A stretch of DNA of 62,914 nucleotides. It comes from Sphingobacterium sp. (lineage in GTDB: Bacteria; Bacteroidota; Bacteroidia; Sphingobacteriales; Sphingobacteriaceae). The stretch's first letter is position 1. The number at the start of each line of letters is the position of its first letter. The stretch lies in NCBI GenBank assembly GCA_031253985.1, contig JAIRVH010000024.1, positions 1 through 62,914 of the forward strand. The letters run 5' to 3'. Below, piece by piece: positions 8,252 to 18,150 of this stretch. The position numbers and the translations under genes are program-made. The notes under the pieces are model-generated. The model saw only the letters and a program-made list of their open reading frames with translations. It was not told the origin of the DNA and ran no database searches.

Positions 8252-10645
8252 TTACTCATCACGCAAACTATCTACAGGATTACTTAATGCAGCCTTAATT
8301 GCTTGATAACTTATCGTTGCCATACTGATCAGGATAGCCAATAGGCCAGCGATGACAAAGTAATACCATTGTATCGCGATCCGATAGCTGTAATCTTGCA
8401 ACCATTTGTCCATAGCCCACCAAGCAATAGGTGTTGCGATAAAAATGGCGATAACGACGAGCTTGATAAAATCGATTGAAAGTAGTGATGTTACTTGAGT
8501 AGCATTTGCACCAAGAACTTTACGAACGGCAATCTCTTTCATCCGAGTTTCGGCCATATATGCAATCAAAGCAAGTAGGCCGAGACAGGAAATAAAGATA
8601 GTCAGTCCAGCAAAGACCATCGCCAGCGTACCTATAGCTTTTGTTTCTTTAAATTTTTCTTCGTATGTTTTGTCAATAAATTGATATTCAAAAGGATAGT
8701 CTGGGTTGAATTTTTTAAAGATTGACTCAATTGTTCTTAAGTTATCTGCTATGTTGTTGTTTGTATTTAAACGATAGTGAATCGTTGTAAACCAGGCTTG
8801 TGGCCCTAGGATCACCATAGGTTTATTGTCTCCGAAAGGTGATCCCATAATGAAATCTTTGACAACTCCAACTACGGTCCATTTTGTGCCATCGCCATCC
8901 ACAATGCTGTTAACCGGGTTTTTGAGATGTAAACTCTTTACTGCAGATTCATTTAAAATCAAAGCCGTACTGTCTGTTGCAAATTTGTATATATCGATAT
9001 CCCGTCCCTGTGTAAGTGTTAGGCCCAGGTTTTTTACGGCATCCGCATCGGTACTAAATCGGTTATAGGATATACGTTTGTCCTGTTCTGTGGGGGTCCC
9101 AGACGTAAATCCCCAGCCATTGCTGTAGAAATCTGTGACCGGTGACATGTTTTTCGAGACAGAAACAACAGCATTGCTAGCTAATAATTCGTCTCTGAGA
9201 ATCTTATAATTCTTCTCGAGATCACCTTTGATACTGCTGTAAAGTAGCCCATTTTCATTATAACCGCGGTCGCGCTGTTTGGTATATTGGATTTGTTTGG
9301 CCACAATGACTGTTGCAATAATCAATATAATCGCGAGGCTAAATTGAATAACCACTAAGATGGAGCGAATACTAAGGCCTTTGGTTTTAGAAACAAACTT
9401 TCCTTTCAAGGTTTTGATAGGCTGAAATGAAGAAAGGAAAAAGGCGGGGTAGGTACCTGCTAATATACCTGTAAATAAAGCAAAGCCAATTAAAAATAGC
9501 CAGGTTGGTAAGCTCAATAGCGATAAGCTAAGCTGTTTACCGACAAGATCATTAAAACATGGAAGGACAATAAAAACAAGTATAGTCGCGAGTAACATGC
9601 CGATCAGGCTAACTAATATGCTTTCGACGAGGAACTGCGCCATTAAACTAGTCTTATTTGCGCCAATCACTTTGCGGACACCGACCTCTTTCGCCCGTCG
9701 TTCAGAACGTGCAGTGCTCAGATTCATAAAGTTGATGCTGGCCACTAATAAAATAAAAACACCGATCCAGGCAAAAAGCTTGACAATATCAATTCGTCCC
9801 GAAGTGTAATTTCCTCCTTTGCCACTATTATAAAGGAAAGAATCGGGGTAAGAAAAGGCAAAAATTTCACCGGTATTTCTGGCGGCAGTATAACCTTCAG
9901 CTTTGTTGCTTGCATTGATATGGTCTCTTAAATATGTTCTGATCTTGTCATTGAATGCTGTTACTGAAACGCCTTCTTTTAGTAAAATATAAGTGGTTAA
10001 AGAATTGTTACTCCAGTTGTCATCTACATAACCTATTAGTTTTGCATACTCGAAGGGAAGCAGGATGTCAAATTTAAAACTTGAATTGCTCGGAAGATCT
10101 TTGAGCACGGCTTGTACAGAGACCTGATTAACCGAATCTATCCGAACTGATTTTCCAATAGGATCTTCGCTGCCAAATAGAGCCTTGGCATAGCTTTCTG
10201 TGAGAACAAGACCTTTAGGATTATCAAATCTAATATTTTGTTCTCCTTTCAAAAATGGCAGGGAAAACATGTTGAAAAAGCCAGGATCGATAAAGATAGT
10301 GTTTGCGATCAGTTTCTTTTCATTGAAAGTTGTTAAAAATTGATGCCCCTCGTTGTATCTTGTAAAAGCTTCGATATCTGGGAAATCAGCTGCCATGGAA
10401 GGTGCCAATATTTTGGGTGTATAAGGCCAGGCAGACTTATCGCCTTGAAATTCGTCACGATTACTCAATACATACAGGCGATCACCTTTCTTATGAAAGC
10501 GGTCCATGGTCAACATATTTTGCAGCCAAAGCGCAATAAGTAATGCTCCGGCCATACCGATCGCCAACCCAATGATGTTAATCATTGAGAAGGATTTGTT
10601 CTTCATGAGGTTGCGCCATGCAATTTTAATATAGTTCTTTATCAT
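8252..10645 (-). CDS. FtsX/MacB-type ABC permease 4
   Basis: A 797-residue permease starting MIKNYIKIAWRNLMKNKSFS. Coupling motifs AKEVGVRKVIGANKTS and KEIAVRKVLGANATQ are both present; the half-one boundary is TYPAFFLSSFQPIKTLKGK and it ends NPVDSLRDE. Its first 38 coding bases (10608-10645) are identical to those of permease 5 (13067-13104), suggesting recent duplication or gene conversion. In domain 2 it has NGWGFTSGTPTE at the site where permeases 5, 7 and 14 have glycine-rich S/N-x-W/G segments, which groups these four. The 98-bp gap upstream towards permease 5 has no activator site, so it is probably read through from promoter B. Confidence 0.92.
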   Translation of the reverse strand: MIKNYIKIAWRNLMKNKSFSMINIIGLAIGMAGALLIALWLQNMLTMDRFHKKGDRLYVLSNRDEFQGDKSAWPYTPKILAPSMAADFPDIEAFTRYNEGHQFLTTFNEKKLIANTIFIDPGFFNMFSLPFLKGEQNIRFDNPKGLVLTESYAKALFGSEDPIGKSVRIDSVNQVSVQAVLKDLPSNSSFKFDILLPFEYAKLIGYVDDNWSNNSLTTYILLKEGVSVTAFNDKIRTYLRDHINASNKAEGYTAARNTGEIFAFSYPDSFLYNSGKGGNYTSGRIDIVKLFAWIGVFILLVASINFMNLSTARSERRAKEVGVRKVIGANKTSLMAQFLVESILVSLIGMLLATILVFIVLPCFNDLVGKQLSLSLLSLPTWLFLIGFALFTGILAGTYPAFFLSSFQPIKTLKGKFVSKTKGLSIRSILVVIQFSLAIILIIATVIVAKQIQYTKQRDRGYNENGLLYSSIKGDLEKNYKILRDELLASNAVVSVSKNMSPVTDFYSNGWGFTSGTPTEQDKRISYNRFSTDADAVKNLGLTLTQGRDIDIYKFATDSTALILNESAVKSLHLKNPVNSIVDGDGTKWTVVGVVKDFIMGSPFGDNKPMVILGPQAWFTTIHYRLNTNNNIADNLRTIESIFKKFNPDYPFEYQFIDKTYEEKFKETKAIGTLAMVFAGLTIFISCLGLLALIAYMAETRMKEIAVRKVLGANATQVTSLLSIDFIKLVVIAIFIATPIAWWAMDKWLQDYSYRIAIQWYYFVIAGLLAILISMATISYQAIKAALSNPVDSLRDE

Positions 10646-10743
10646 GATTTTTACTCTTTCGTTTTTAATTTTTGGCCTTATTGCTTAAAAATGAATCAAT
10701 TGTCTCTGATTTTATAACGGTGACTTTCTCGCGATGTTGATCG

Positions 10744-13104
10744 CTATTCGTCTCTCAATGTTTTTACCGGGTTACTATTGGCAGCCTTTATGGCTTGTGT
10801 GCTTACCGTGAGGAAAGCTACAAATAAGGCAGAGATTCCTGCTAATGCAAAGACCCACCATTGTATTTCAATACGGTACGAGAAATCCTGTAGCCATTTG
10901 TTCATTACCCACCAGGCTATTGGCGAAGCAATTAGAATGGAAATAATGACAAGCTTCACAAAATCTTTAGAAAGCATGGCAGTGATTCCACTTACCGATG
11001 CACCAAGTACCTTGCGAATGCCAATTTCTTTAGTTTTCAGTTCTGCAATATAAGAAGCAAGTCCAAATAAGCCCAGGCAGGAGATGAAAATAGCTAACCC
11101 CGAAAAAATGAATGCAAGTTGAGATGTCTGTTGCTGATCGTTGAATTTAGCTGCAAATTTTTGATCCACAAACTGGTACTCAAAGGGGTAAGCTGGATTG
11201 AATTTTTTAATAATTTCCTCGATTTGCTTTAGGCTCATTTCCATCGCTCTGTTTGGACTGGTACGTATAACCATATTCAACATCCAATTTTTTGAAGGAT
11301 AAATCAGTAAGGGCGTTATTGGACTATAAGGTGACCCCGTAATATAATCATTGATTACACCAACGATGGTATAAGTTTTATCGCCCCATTTGAGGTAGCT
11401 TCCTATTGGATTCTCCAGTTTCATTTCTTTGATAGCGGCTTCGTTAACCAGTACAGAAACACTATCTGCCGGTAGCCTACCATAGTCGATGTCGCGACCA
11501 GCAATGAGCTTTAATCCGAGAGTTTTAACAAGGTCACTTTCCGTGCGTCCAAGTTCAAATCCCATTTTTTTTGCTTGTTCTGGATTGGCTCCAGGCCATA
11601 GAAAACTACCACCGGAGCTGGCTCCATTTTTAGTAATTGACCAGCCTGTACGGGTTACAGCTTCGGCGATATTGGCATTGATCAGTTCCGACTTTATGGC
11701 CTCGTAATTCTTTTCCATACCGCCTTCAATGGGCACTTCGATAAGTTGTGCATTTTCATAGCCAATTTCACGCTGGCTGGCATATTCAATCTGCTTGCGT
11801 ACGATAATGGTTGCTATAATCAGTATAATAGCAACAGCAAATTGAAAGACAACTAGTAATTCTCGAAAATTCAGGGAAAACTTGTTTGTTCGTCCAAATA
11901 TTTTGAGCGATTTTATCGGTTTGAACGAGGAGAGCACGAAAGCCGGGTATAGCCCGGCCAGTATCCCTGTAAGGAAAATAAAACCAATCAGAGAAAGCCA
12001 GATTGACGAATCTGAAAATGAAAAGATTAATGCCTTATCTAGAACCTGATTAAAGAGTGGAAGTGTCAGTATTGTCAATACAATGGCGCATGTACCTGAA
12101 ATCAAGGTTAACAGTAAGGATTCGGAAAGAAATTGTATGATTAAATGGAAGCGTTGGGCGCCTACAACTTTTCTTACTGCAACCTCTTTTGCTCTTTTCT
12201 GGCTGCGGGCTGTACTGAGATTGATAAAATTGATACAGGCAATCAATAATATTAATAGACCTATTCCCGCTACCAATTTAACTTGATCTATTTTTCCGCC
12301 AACAGCAATACCTTGCTCAAATTTTGAATACAGATGCATTTTGGACATCGGATAAAGGAACATGGAACCTTTTATTTCATTGTTTGTTTTCCTGTTGACT
12401 ATATTATTTAGTTTTTTATTAAAAAGATCAACATCCGTTCCTTCTTTCAGCTTGATATAAGTATAGAAAGTGTTTGAACCCCAGCCGGATGAATAGGTTT
12501 CGACTTTTTCTAAAGGTATCAGATAGGTAAAGTCAAAACTTGTATTACTGGGGAGATCCTGCATAATTGCCGATACTCTATACAGTTCTTTATTGTCGAG
12601 AAGAAGCGTTTTATTTATTGGATCAGTCTTTCCAAATATGTTTTTAGCAAGACTTTCCGTCAAAACAATATCTTTTGTGTCTTTTAGAGCCTCCTTGCTA
12701 TTTCCTTTAAGAAGTTTGAAATCAAATAATTCAATAAAGGCTGGATCAACTTCATTTCCCTTGGATTTGATCTTCTTGTCGCCAAAAGACATCAGGGCGG
12801 TGCTGCTCCAATACATCCGCGCAGCGCGCTCAATCTCCGGATAATCTGCTAGCAAAGCCTGAGATGCTGGTGCCGAAGTGATATCATTTACGGATATTTT
12901 TTGCTGATCTTCATATTTATTCCAAAGTTTATATATGTTTTCTTGATTGCTGTAGAAATTGTCGAATTGCAATTGATTTTTTACCCATATACCGATGATC
13001 ATTACAGCTGCTAATCCAATAGAAAGTCCGATAATATTAATCGCGGAGTACCCCTTGCTTTTCCATAGGTTGCGCCATGCAATTTTAATATAGTTCTTTA
13101 TCAT
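10744..13104 (-). CDS. FtsX/MacB-type ABC permease 5
   Basis: At 786 residues the shortest of the array. Start MIKNYIKIAWRNLWKSKGYS; coupling motifs AKEVAVRKVVGAQR and KEIGIRKVLGASVSG; final aromatic segment FSYRIEIQWWVFALAG; end NPVKTLRDE. Domain 2 has the SSGGSFLWPG segment shared in outline with permeases 4, 7 and 14. It follows permease 6 by 44 bp and precedes permease 4, inside the unit from promoter B. The close N-terminal DNA identity with permease 4 indicates this pair is among the younger duplications. Substrate unknown. Confidence 0.92.
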   Translation of the reverse strand: MIKNYIKIAWRNLWKSKGYSAINIIGLSIGLAAVMIIGIWVKNQLQFDNFYSNQENIYKLWNKYEDQQKISVNDITSAPASQALLADYPEIERAARMYWSSTALMSFGDKKIKSKGNEVDPAFIELFDFKLLKGNSKEALKDTKDIVLTESLAKNIFGKTDPINKTLLLDNKELYRVSAIMQDLPSNTSFDFTYLIPLEKVETYSSGWGSNTFYTYIKLKEGTDVDLFNKKLNNIVNRKTNNEIKGSMFLYPMSKMHLYSKFEQGIAVGGKIDQVKLVAGIGLLILLIACINFINLSTARSQKRAKEVAVRKVVGAQRFHLIIQFLSESLLLTLISGTCAIVLTILTLPLFNQVLDKALIFSFSDSSIWLSLIGFIFLTGILAGLYPAFVLSSFKPIKSLKIFGRTNKFSLNFRELLVVFQFAVAIILIIATIIVRKQIEYASQREIGYENAQLIEVPIEGGMEKNYEAIKSELINANIAEAVTRTGWSITKNGASSGGSFLWPGANPEQAKKMGFELGRTESDLVKTLGLKLIAGRDIDYGRLPADSVSVLVNEAAIKEMKLENPIGSYLKWGDKTYTIVGVINDYITGSPYSPITPLLIYPSKNWMLNMVIRTSPNRAMEMSLKQIEEIIKKFNPAYPFEYQFVDQKFAAKFNDQQQTSQLAFIFSGLAIFISCLGLFGLASYIAELKTKEIGIRKVLGASVSGITAMLSKDFVKLVIISILIASPIAWWVMNKWLQDFSYRIEIQWWVFALAGISALFVAFLTVSTQAIKAANSNPVKTLRDE

Positions 13105-13148
13105 AGTTATTGAGTAATAATGATCGTGATGAAAGTGATAAAATTCTT

Positions 13149-15539
13149 CTATTCGTCCCTTAAACTATCAACAGGGTTTACAATTGCTGCTTTTACAGTT
13201 TGGAAACTGATGGTGACAAATGATATCAGTAATGCACTGATTGCTGCCAGGATAAATATCCACCAGTCCAATGTAATGTGATACGCAAAATTTTCCACCC
13301 AACGGTGCATGGCATACCAACCTAAGGGCACACTGATTAAGACAGCGTAGAGGACCAGTGCCATAAAGTCCATACTTAATATCTTAACAATTTTTCCTGT
13401 TGAGGCACCTAATACTTTACGGATACCAATCTCTTTGAAGCGTTGTTGCACAGCGTATGTTGATAGCGCGAATAATCCCATACAGGCGATAGCAATTGTA
13501 ATGATCGAAAACAGCTGCATTACACGAGTTGTTTGCTGATCTTTGAGATATAGCTTGTTATAGTCGTCATTGAGAAAATGATATTCAAAACCGTTTTTTG
13601 AGTCGATGTCTTTGATGACAGCTCGTACTTGAGCGAGGGCATCTTTTAAAGGCGTAGTAGGATTGAGCCGAACGAAAATATTGCCGAAATAGTAATACTC
13701 AGGAAAAAGTACGATTGGTTTGACCTCCTTGTGAAGTGAAGCAAAGTTAAAACTCGCAACAACCTGTTTAATACTGCCCTTGCGTCCGTTTAAATTGATT
13801 TTCTTTCCAATAGCTTGTTCTGGCGTAAACCCCATGGCCGATGCCGCGAGCGTATTCACCACAAAGCCATATTCTGGAGAGACTGTATCCCGTGCACGTA
13901 AGATATCCGTATCTGAAAGCGATGCGCCAGCAACAGTTGGAATATGAAAAACGGACACAAAATCTTTTTCAATCGGGATTGCAGTAACATCCATATCGAA
14001 ATCACTGGGTTGTCCTTCTACCTCACTAATGCTGTATCCACCTTGGATATTAACTGGGTTATCATACGAAGCAGTTACTCCCTGGACACTATTGAGCTGC
14101 AGTAATTTGTCTTTTAACAATTGTCTTTCTTTATCTTGCCATCCTCGACCATCTATGACCAGCATATCAGAGCGATCCAAACCTGTATTTTTGGACTGGA
14201 TAAAATCCATCTGTCTACTCGCAAATAAAGTGCAGATAATAAAGAATATCGAGATACTGAACTGAAAAGTTACGAGTACTTTGCTGAGTGATATTCCTCG
14301 CTGTTTTTCAGTAAGCTTTCGTTTGAAAATAGAAATAGGCTTTGAACTGGCGATCGAATACGCCGGCCATCCACCTGATAGAAGTGTCAGTAGGACAACG
14401 AAAACGAGCAAAATAGCATAGAACCGAGGGTCTGTCCATACGGTCAATTTCATTTCGGAGCCCATAAATGAACTGAATACTGGTAAAAGGAGTACTGTCG
14501 TCAGAAGACTAAAAGCTACAGCCAGAAAGACCATGATACTGCATTCAAAAAAGAATTGAAAGAATATCGTTTTTCTTGCGGCACCCAAAACTTTTTTGAC
14601 CCCGATTTCTTTTTTTCGCTCGAGGGCGTGTGCCAAGATCAAATTGGTGAAATTGATACAGGTTAGGATAATGAGTGCAGCACCTAACGCCATTAAAATA
14701 TAGATATAGGTTATGTTGCCCGTGCCAGCAGCTTTGGAATGAAGATGGAAATCGGTCAGCTTTTCTAGGACGAACCGAAATTGATAGCCTTGTTTTGTTG
14801 CTTCAGCAAATTTTGATTTTGTCATTTGATCCAATTTCTGTTGGACCAGGCTGAATTGATTTTTGTTTTTTAAGAGTGCTATGGTGATATCATTCGCAGA
14901 TGACCAAGCCATTTCTTTGTAGCGTTCCAATCCTTTGTTGGAAAGAAGTGCAGAGAAATTCAGCTGTGTATTTGTGGGCAAGTCTGCGATAATGCCCGTG
15001 ATTTTCCAGTTGATTTTGTCAATGGATAGTGTCTGACCGATGGCCGGCTGATTAGGGAAATATTTTTCCGCTAATTTCTCTGTTAGGACAATCTGATTAG
15101 GCTCTGCTAACGCTGATTCGGAGTTTCCTTCAATAAATTTATAGCCTAATGTCTTGAAAATATTCTGATCTGCATATAATAGACCTTTTTCAGTGATCAA
15201 TGCATCCTTGTATTCTATTTTACTGCCTTTGGTGTAGCCGTAAAGTCTGGTTGCCTGTTCTATCTCTGGAAATTCCGTTTGCATGGACGGAGCCAAGCCT
15301 GTTGGCGTTACCGAAGAATTCACTTCTTCCGTGCTGTTCGGCGATTTATACGTGAGGCTGATATAGGCAAGACGGTCAGCATTGGGGAGGAAACGCTCGT
15401 AGCTGGATTCATGGTATATATATGCCGCCAATAATAGAAAACATGTTATTCCTATACTAAGTCCAAACATATTTAACAAAGAAAACCCTTTGTTTTTTCT
15501 GATGTTTCGCCAAGCGATTTTAAAATAATTCTTTACCAT
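13149..15539 (-). CDS. FtsX/MacB-type ABC permease 6
   Basis: The start is placed at the ATG giving MVKNYFKIAWRNIRKNKGFS, which aligns with the family; an in-frame ATG 12 bp further upstream would add MLIT. 796 residues. Coupling motifs are KEIGVKKVLGAARKT (one R to K change) and KEIGIRKVLGASTGK; the usual YPA at the end of half one is WPA (GGWPAYSIASSKPIS). End NPVDSLRDE. It is first gene of a five-permease unit: the 215 bp upstream hold a sigma-54-like promoter and paired activator sites. Its promoter restarts transcription about 24 kb downstream of the adaptor-gene promoter. Confidence 0.92.
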   Translation of the reverse strand: MVKNYFKIAWRNIRKNKGFSLLNMFGLSIGITCFLLLAAYIYHESSYERFLPNADRLAYISLTYKSPNSTEEVNSSVTPTGLAPSMQTEFPEIEQATRLYGYTKGSKIEYKDALITEKGLLYADQNIFKTLGYKFIEGNSESALAEPNQIVLTEKLAEKYFPNQPAIGQTLSIDKINWKITGIIADLPTNTQLNFSALLSNKGLERYKEMAWSSANDITIALLKNKNQFSLVQQKLDQMTKSKFAEATKQGYQFRFVLEKLTDFHLHSKAAGTGNITYIYILMALGAALIILTCINFTNLILAHALERKKEIGVKKVLGAARKTIFFQFFFECSIMVFLAVAFSLLTTVLLLPVFSSFMGSEMKLTVWTDPRFYAILLVFVVLLTLLSGGWPAYSIASSKPISIFKRKLTEKQRGISLSKVLVTFQFSISIFFIICTLFASRQMDFIQSKNTGLDRSDMLVIDGRGWQDKERQLLKDKLLQLNSVQGVTASYDNPVNIQGGYSISEVEGQPSDFDMDVTAIPIEKDFVSVFHIPTVAGASLSDTDILRARDTVSPEYGFVVNTLAASAMGFTPEQAIGKKINLNGRKGSIKQVVASFNFASLHKEVKPIVLFPEYYYFGNIFVRLNPTTPLKDALAQVRAVIKDIDSKNGFEYHFLNDDYNKLYLKDQQTTRVMQLFSIITIAIACMGLFALSTYAVQQRFKEIGIRKVLGASTGKIVKILSMDFMALVLYAVLISVPLGWYAMHRWVENFAYHITLDWWIFILAAISALLISFVTISFQTVKAAIVNPVDSLRDE

Positions 15540-15637
15540 GGTTATGAGCATTTAGACTGTTAATTAGGCTATATTCTTGTCACTTAGCTCGCTTTAGTAG
15601 AAGGCTCTGTTATTAGAAAAATAGCAAAGTCAGTTAG

Positions 15638-15653
15638 TTCAATTCGTTTGCCA
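15638..15653 (-). promoter_or_regulatory. Sigma-54-like promoter B (permeases 6 to 2)
   Basis: Minus-strand TGGCAAACGAATTGAA matches the -24/-12 layout (TGGC then TTG; the -12 GC is GA). It is about 100 bp upstream of the permease 6 start and 55 nt from the paired sites at 15709-15746. It should drive permeases 6, 5, 4, 3 and 2. Confidence 0.62.
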
Positions 15654-15708
15654 TAAATATAATATATTGATTTTTAGATTTTTGCTGCGTTTCTTTTAAC
15701 GTCTTAAA

Positions 15709-15746
15709 TGTTCGGAAACGGACAGTGCAGTGTCCGTCCCCGAACA
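15709..15746. promoter_or_regulatory. Paired activator sites B
   Basis: TGTTCG-GAAA-CGGACA at 15709-15724 and TGTCCG-TCCC-CGAACA at 15731-15746; both are perfect palindromes in their 6-bp arms apart from one T/C difference, 22 bp start to start. This is the cleanest copy of the element and the best seed for a genome search. It begins 8 bp after the stop codon of permease 7, and its arms can pair as an RNA stem-loop. Confidence 0.75.
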
Positions 15747-15754
15747 AATTGTCA

Positions 15755-18118
15755 TTATTCGCTTCTTAGGGTTTTTACTGGATTTGCCCAAGTTGCTTTA
15801 ATCGCTTGGTAACTGACTGTCAGCAAGGTAATGACAAATGCGGTTAAGCCTGTGATAGCAAAGACCGTCCACGTAATTGCTATGCGATAAACATAGTTTT
15901 CGAGCCATGATTCCATCAAGAGGTAAGCTAAAGGGGCGGCGAGTACAAAGCCGATGCCCGTAAGCCAAATATATTCTGTAGTTAGTAGTCGCCACAAACC
16001 AACTTCTGATGCGCCTAATACTTTACGAATGCCTATTTCTTTTTCACGTTGTTCCGTAAGAAAGGAAACTAGCGCGTAGAGACCAAGACAGGAAATGAGT
16101 ATGGCAAGACCTGTAAATAGACTTGTTAAGCTCTTAATCATTTCCATTTGTTGAAATTGCTTAGCATATTCTTGATCCGTAAATGTATAATCAAAAATCA
16201 GGTCGGGATCTATGCGATTGAACGTTGTCGCAATAGCTTTTAAGTCCTGCTTAAGATCTTGTTTTTCATTTAATTGAAGCGTTATTTTGTTCTTGGGTAG
16301 AAAATCAAGAAAATAGGCTGTAGGTGTAATAGATTTGAAAGGGGATTCAGATAACGTGTTCTTTATAACACCAATAATGGTATAATTGATTCCTCTTTTA
16401 GACAATTGTTTACTGTTAAGGTCGGTAACGCCCATAAATCTAGCAGCAGCTTCATTCAGAATAACAGCCGTTGAATCTGTCTTAAAATCTTTTGAAAAAT
16501 TACGACCTTTTATAAAATTCCACTGTACAGTCTCTGCAAAGTTGTCATCTACGGTGAAGATACCCATAATTGCACCGTCCTTTGTATCGTTGCCCTGCCA
16601 ATTAAATCCACCTCCGGTCAACGATAGACGGTTGACAAAGTTGGAAGAAAGTGCCGCTTCCTGAATTAATCGCTGCTCGATCAATTCTTTCCGGAGGACG
16701 TCAAAGTTTTTAACGATCGTAGGACTAGAGGAAGTAATATTGACCAAATTGGAACTTTTATAACCGATAGGACGATCCTTTGTGTAATGCAGTTGCTGGA
16801 TCACGAGATAGGTAGATATCATCAGGAAAATAGAAATGGCAAATTGGACAATGACCATCGCTTTCCGCGTTCGCGCCCCACCTTTTCTACTATTGATCTT
16901 ACCTTTCAATGCAAGAATAGGATTAAAAGCCGATAGAAACAGTGCCGGATACATGCCTGCAAGAACACCAATAGTAAGTATTCCCAATAGGGAGTAACAA
17001 TAGAATCGAAGATCTGTAAAAGGTATATGTAAGCTCGTATGGGTGATTGCATTGACCCAAGGCAACAGTAATGTAGCCAATAGAACAGCGATCAAAAAAG
17101 CACAGGCTACCGCGAGGATGGATTCCACAAGAAAGCCAACAATAAGTTGTCTGCGATTGACACCAACAGATTTTAAAACACCAATCTCTTTCCCTCTTTT
17201 TAGACTTCTTGCCGTACTCAGATTAATAAAATTTATACTAGCTAATAAAATAATGAATACGCTGATCCAGGCAAACATCCATACATATTGAATCTGCCCG
17301 CCTACGTTCTTTCCATTCTTAAATGAATCGTATAAGTGCCATTTGGACATGGGATGTAATAGGATCTCAGGCTTTATATCTGTCAATTTTTTGTTGATGA
17401 TATTTGTTAGTTTATTTTCCAAAGCGGGAACAAAGGCAGCATTGTCGATTTTGGCGAAAGTGCTAAAAAAGCAGCTTGACCAACTGTCTTCTATTCCTTG
17501 ATTTTTAGTGAGATAGTCGACGAAAGGCAATACATAATCCAAACCATAAAAGGTGCTGTTTTCAGGAATATCTTTATAAACGCCTTGAACAGTATACTGT
17601 TCTTTACCATTCAATTGAAGCATTTTTCCGATAACATCTGTCTGGTCGAACAGTCGTTTTGCCAAGGATTCGGAAATAATAATGGTTGATGGGCTGGTCG
17701 GAGTAGCATTGTTGCCTTTTAGGGACTCGAGGGAGAATAATTCGGAAAATTTTCCTAGGGCGTAAAACCCAGGAGCATTTAATTTTTTATCGCCTACTTT
17801 CAGATTGTTGCTTTCCAGATTGGTGACCAAAGTGGCATCTGGCATCTCATTTTTGAAATCAGAAGCGATCGTTTTGACCAAAGGAATGGGGGTGGAGCGA
17901 TCAGTTGATTTTTCATCATTGAAGGTTCCAGTCATCATTACCTGATAAATATGCTGATAATTGTTGTGGTGCTTATCAAAAGAAAACTGTTTAAGTACCC
18001 ATAACGTACTTATCAGGGCAACAGTAAAGCCCAGTGCTAATCCCAAAATATTTATTGTTGTATTTAGGGGACTGCGTTTCAAATTTCTAAGCGCTGTTTT
18101 TAGGAATAATCGGATCAT
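15755..18118 (-). CDS. FtsX/MacB-type ABC permease 7
   Basis: A 787-residue permease, last gene of the long unit that begins with the adaptor gene. Start MIRLFLKTALRNLKRSPLNT. The first coupling motif is changed to GKEIGVLKSVGVNRRQ (R to L and GA to GV), the second is standard (KEIGIRKVLGASEVG). Half-one boundary MYPALFLSAFNPILALKGK; domain 2 has TGGGFNWQGN; end NPVKTLRSE. It lies 32 bp downstream of permease 8. The activator-site pair B starts directly after its stop codon, so the same DNA may act as enhancer for permease 6 and as a 3-prime hairpin for this transcript. Confidence 0.92.
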   Translation of the reverse strand: MIRLFLKTALRNLKRSPLNTTINILGLALGFTVALISTLWVLKQFSFDKHHNNYQHIYQVMMTGTFNDEKSTDRSTPIPLVKTIASDFKNEMPDATLVTNLESNNLKVGDKKLNAPGFYALGKFSELFSLESLKGNNATPTSPSTIIISESLAKRLFDQTDVIGKMLQLNGKEQYTVQGVYKDIPENSTFYGLDYVLPFVDYLTKNQGIEDSWSSCFFSTFAKIDNAAFVPALENKLTNIINKKLTDIKPEILLHPMSKWHLYDSFKNGKNVGGQIQYVWMFAWISVFIILLASINFINLSTARSLKRGKEIGVLKSVGVNRRQLIVGFLVESILAVACAFLIAVLLATLLLPWVNAITHTSLHIPFTDLRFYCYSLLGILTIGVLAGMYPALFLSAFNPILALKGKINSRKGGARTRKAMVIVQFAISIFLMISTYLVIQQLHYTKDRPIGYKSSNLVNITSSSPTIVKNFDVLRKELIEQRLIQEAALSSNFVNRLSLTGGGFNWQGNDTKDGAIMGIFTVDDNFAETVQWNFIKGRNFSKDFKTDSTAVILNEAAARFMGVTDLNSKQLSKRGINYTIIGVIKNTLSESPFKSITPTAYFLDFLPKNKITLQLNEKQDLKQDLKAIATTFNRIDPDLIFDYTFTDQEYAKQFQQMEMIKSLTSLFTGLAILISCLGLYALVSFLTEQREKEIGIRKVLGASEVGLWRLLTTEYIWLTGIGFVLAAPLAYLLMESWLENYVYRIAITWTVFAITGLTAFVITLLTVSYQAIKATWANPVKTLRSE

Positions 18119-18150
18119 TTTATACTGTTGTTTTGGTTCTCAAATATAAA

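Noticed and set aside
10660..10695. GGCC-containing -24-like sequence upstream of permease 4
   Set aside because: There is no paired activator site and no proper -12 box; the gap is probably plain spacer.
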